Assembly: GCA_964527735.1 (NCBI GenBank)
Contig: CAZGPG010000006.1
Span: 1 to 64,000 of the forward strand
Direction: 5' to 3'
Origin: JBEBVQ01 sp964527735
Lineage (GTDB): Bacteria > Bacteroidota > Bacteroidia > Chitinophagales > Chitinophagaceae
DNA: 64,000 nucleotides
Shown here: one piece after another, positions 61,671-64,000 of the stretch
How positions within the stretch are numbered: position 1 is the stretch's first letter
How the letters are laid out: every line of letters starts with the position of its first letter
Program-made: the position numbers and the translations under genes
The notes under the pieces: model-generated
The model's input: only the letters and a program-made list of their open reading frames with translations
Told to the model about the DNA's origin: nothing
Database searches by the model: none

Positions 61671-63294
61671 CCTGAAATACGCCGCTCTTCCATTCCCGCT
61701 CTATGGGCGCATGGTTGGCAGCGTTGATCGCTTCGGATATCAGGCGACGGGTATCAGCCGGGTCAATGATCTCATCTACCCACAAACGGGCAGCTGCATA
61801 ATAAGCGCTGGTCTGGGTGTTATATCGTTCAGTGATCCGGTCGAGCATTTCTTTTTCCTTTTCAGGATCAATAGTTTCACCCTTTGCCTTCAGCGAAGCT
61901 ACCTGTATCTGCAATAATGTTTTGGCCGCCTGCTCGCCCCCCATCACTGCGATCTTAGCGTTTGGCCAGGCATAGATAAACCGTGGGTCATAGGCCTTAC
62001 CGCACATGGCATAGTTGCCAGCGCCATAAGAATTACCGGTTATGATCGTCACCTTGGGAACAACCGAATTGGCAACCGCATTCACCAGCTTGGCGCCGTC
62101 TTTAATGATGCCCGCATGTTCGGACCGGCTGCCGACCATAAAGCCGGTAACATCCTGGAGGAATACAAGCGGTATTTTCTTTTGATTGCAGTTCTGGATA
62201 AAACGCGCCGCTTTATCCGCACTGTCATTATAGATCACTCCTCCCATCTGCATCTCTCCTTTGCCGCTTTTTACGAGCTTCCGCTGATTGGCTACAATAC
62301 CTACCGCCCAGCCGTCAATACGTGCATAGCCGCAGACAATTGTTTTGCCGTAGTCTTTTTTAAACTGGTCAAATTCACCGTTGTCAACAAGGCAGGATAT
62401 TACATCCAGCACATCATATGGCTTGCTGTTGTCTACAGAAACCAGTCCGTATATTTCTCTTGCTTCCTTCAGCGGTTCTGCAGGCTTCACACGGTCGAAA
62501 CCAGCGCGGGGCTGCTCACCCAGCTTTTGCATAATACGCTTCACCTGATCGAGGCATTCCTGCTCCGTATCGAATTTATAATCTGCAATACCGCTGATCT
62601 CGGTATGTGTTTTGGCGCCGCCCAGCGTCTGGATGTCTGCATCTTCGCCGATAGCAGCCTTTACTAGATACGGGCCTGCGAGAAATATAGAACCGTTTCC
62701 CTCTACCATCAACGTTTCATCGCTCATAATCGGCAGGTAGGCCCCACCGGCTACACATGGGCCCATTACCGCTGCTATCTGGGTGATGCCCATCGCACTC
62801 ATCACTGCGTTATTACGGAAGATCCGTCCGAAATGTTCCTTATCCGGGAAAATCTCATCCTGCATCGGGAGATATACTCCCGCGCTGTCTACAATATAAA
62901 CGACCGGCAACCTGTTTTCCATGGCGATCTCCTGCAGCCGGAGATTCTTCTTGCCGGAAACCGGGAACCATGCACCGGCTTTTACCGTATTGTCATTGGC
63001 TATAATGACACATTGACGACCGGCTACGTAACCGATACCACCGACGGTGCCCCCAGCCGGACAACCACCATGCTCCTGGTACATCTCCCAGCCGGCAAAC
63101 GAGCCGATCTCAACAAATTCTGTACCTTTATCTATAAGATATGTCACCCGTTCACGTGGTGTCATTTTTCCTTTTGCACGATTTTTTTCAATGACCTTCT
63201 TCCCTCCACCCAATGCTACCTGTGCGTGACGCTGTCTCATCTGGCTCACTGCCATACACATGGCATCTTCATTTTTATTAAATTCTATATCCAT
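61666..63294 (-). CDS. Acyl-CoA carboxylase carboxyltransferase (beta) subunit
   Basis: This 542-residue carboxyltransferase belongs to the propionyl/methylcrotonyl-CoA carboxylase group. It has GGCPAGGTVGGIGYVAGRQ, VDSAGVYLPMQDEIFPD, AAVMGPCVAGGAYLPIMSDE, PLVFLQDVTGFMVG and GNSYGAGNYAMCGKAYDPRF motifs, and a terminal PIEREWKSG. Similarity looks closest to methylcrotonyl-CoA carboxylase beta subunits, but the biotin-carrier partner is absent from the window. The start is ATG at 63294. The stop codon is inside a repeat. Confidence 0.92.
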   Translation of the reverse strand: MDIEFNKNEDAMCMAVSQMRQRHAQVALGGGKKVIEKNRAKGKMTPRERVTYLIDKGTEFVEIGSFAGWEMYQEHGGCPAGGTVGGIGYVAGRQCVIIANDNTVKAGAWFPVSGKKNLRLQEIAMENRLPVVYIVDSAGVYLPMQDEIFPDKEHFGRIFRNNAVMSAMGITQIAAVMGPCVAGGAYLPIMSDETLMVEGNGSIFLAGPYLVKAAIGEDADIQTLGGAKTHTEISGIADYKFDTEQECLDQVKRIMQKLGEQPRAGFDRVKPAEPLKEAREIYGLVSVDNSKPYDVLDVISCLVDNGEFDQFKKDYGKTIVCGYARIDGWAVGIVANQRKLVKSGKGEMQMGGVIYNDSADKAARFIQNCNQKKIPLVFLQDVTGFMVGSRSEHAGIIKDGAKLVNAVANSVVPKVTIITGNSYGAGNYAMCGKAYDPRFIYAWPNAKIAVMGGEQAAKTLLQIQVASLKAKGETIDPEKEKEMLDRITERYNTQTSAYYAAARLWVDEIIDPADTRRLISEAINAANHAPIEREWKSGVFQV

Positions 63295-63345
63295 TACGCT
63301 ATGTTTCGTTGGGAGGACAAATATAACGGGAAATGAGGGGAATGT

Positions 63346-63394
63346 GCTGAATTATGAATGATGAATTATGAGTGATGAATGAAATTCATCATTC
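63346..63394. repeat. Heptamer comb between carboxylase and XRE regulator
   Basis: Seven 7-bp units in register (GCTGAAT, TATGAAT, GATGAAT, TATGAGT, then ATCATTC) cover 63346-63394 in the divergent gap. Each left unit holds TGA. No flanking stop codon lies in it. Confidence 0.78.
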
Positions 63395-63427
63395 AATTAC
63401 CGTATTTTCGTTGCAGCAAACCAGGAC

Positions 63428-63706
63428 ATGAAAACATTCGAAGACCTGCTGGATCTTCACTATAAAGAAGGCAGCCCGGAACGGAGGGATTTTGAAAAGA
63501 AGACGCAATTGCATCTGATCGGCGAGCTGCTGCGTGAAACCCGGAAAGCCGCAGGAGTAACACAGGAAACGCTGGCCAACCGGATCGGCACTAAAAAAAC
63601 ATACATCTCCCGCATCGAAAACGGTAAAACAGACTTACAAGTGTCCGGACTTTTCAGGATCTTTGAAGAAGGTTTAGGGAAAAAAGTAATTTTGTATATT
63701 GAGTAA
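63428..63706 (+). CDS. XRE-family helix-turn-helix regulator (HigA-like)
   Basis: This 92-residue protein has an HTH_XRE domain (LLRETRKAAGVTQETLANRIGTKKTYISRIENG, about 33-66) and a short N-terminal helix, as in HigA-type antitoxins. No toxin-sized frame lies between it and the carboxylase, so it is a solitary regulator in this window. Its own promoter may lie next to the heptamer comb upstream. It precedes the DUF721 gene by 14 bases. Confidence 0.8.
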   Translation: MKTFEDLLDLHYKEGSPERRDFEKKTQLHLIGELLRETRKAAGVTQETLANRIGTKKTYISRIENGKTDLQVSGLFRIFEEGLGKKVILYIE

Positions 63707-63720
63707 GCTGGAAGTTAATT

Positions 63721-64000
63721 ATGGGGTCTTACAGTATCGGTGAAGCGATCAATTTATTATTCGAGAAATCGGGCTGGAAGCCCAAAGCTCATGAGGTACG
63801 GCTACGTGCAGATTGGGAGGAAATCGTAGGCAAAACCATCGCACGTTATACGCGGAATATTTATCTGCATAACTACATCCTTACCATTTATACGGACGTT
63901 CCCGCGCTGAAACAGGAGCTGACGCTTGGCAAAGAACAACTGGTCGCCCGGATCAATGAACACTTCGGAGAACGTATCGTGCAGGAGATTGTAGTGAAAT
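63721..64000 (+). CDS. DUF721 (DciA-like) protein, partial
   Basis: An ATG at 63721 opens a frame of 93 complete codons that is still open at the right edge. It begins MGSYSIGEAINLLFEKSGWK and contains LRADWEEIVGKTIARYT and LTIYTDVPALKQELTLGK, the DUF721 pattern. Family members include DciA, the replicative-helicase loader of many bacteria. It follows the XRE gene by 14 bases and is likely co-transcribed with it. Confidence 0.85.
   Translation, partial: MGSYSIGEAINLLFEKSGWKPKAHEVRLRADWEEIVGKTIARYTRNIYLHNYILTIYTDVPALKQELTLGKEQLVARINEHFGERIVQEIVVK

Overview
The window reads as a chromosomal segment of a Bacteroidota bacterium, most likely from the Chitinophagaceae. Four things support this. 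Several secreted proteins end in type IX secretion (T9SS) sorting domains or in the gliding-motility-associated C-terminal domain. Many genes are preceded by the Bacteroidota -7 box TAnnTTTG instead of a sigma70 -10 box. Shine-Dalgarno sites are weak and non-ATG starts are common. The tmRNA encodes the tag GNTQYAMAA. Base composition looks close to half G+C by eye. No prophage, CRISPR array or intact transposase was seen.

Layout. 0.4-3.5 kb: an EEP-family membrane protein and two rhomboid-family proteins, one with the catalytic residues and one without. 3.7-6.4 kb: a DUF3109 protein convergent with a secreted prolyl oligopeptidase. 6.4-6.9 kb: decayed palindromic repeats. 6.9-12.2 kb: a TamB-like protein, then tmRNA and a terminator. 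12.2-20.9 kb: one 8.7-kb gene for a ChvB/NdvB-type cyclic beta-glucan synthase. 21.4-26.7 kb: arginine-decarboxylase-like enzyme, peptide deformylase, RuvX, DnaG and an initiating sugar transferase. 27-31.2 kb: PQQ-propeller lipoprotein, outer-membrane barrel, IspF, YtxH protein and KDO transferase. 31.3-40 kb: three T9SS cargo proteins in one direction, diverging from a TPR histidine kinase and NarL-type regulator across a promoter region that holds a 29-bp near-perfect inverted repeat. 40-46 kb: a multipass glycosyltransferase, then a cytochrome oxidase assembly and subunit cluster (heme O synthase, two subunit III paralogues, subunit IV, SCO-like, DUF420/CtaM-like). 46-52.6 kb: a large T9SS adhesin-like protein and an MBOAT/AlgJ O-acetylation pair flanked by a truncated and an intact copy of a tiny QCVMC protein. 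52.6-64 kb: housekeeping genes (DNA polymerase III delta', EVE, polyprenyl synthase, RlmH, third rhomboid, Frr, DUF72, START, tRNA-Leu, LuxE-like, family 2 glycosyltransferase, acyl-CoA carboxylase beta, XRE regulator, DUF721).

The observation I find most worth following is in the spacers. At nine places the gene boundary is a block of degenerate heptamers kept in exact 7-bp register through a palindromic centre. Almost every heptamer carries TAA or TGA (or its complement). Because 7 is not a multiple of 3, three copies put a stop in every frame. In seven cases the block supplies the stop codon of a flanking gene. Two further spacers do the same with 9-bp units and one with 8-bp units. These look like combined translational and transcriptional punctuation, or a mobile repeat that tolerates only gene ends. 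I cannot tell which from one window.
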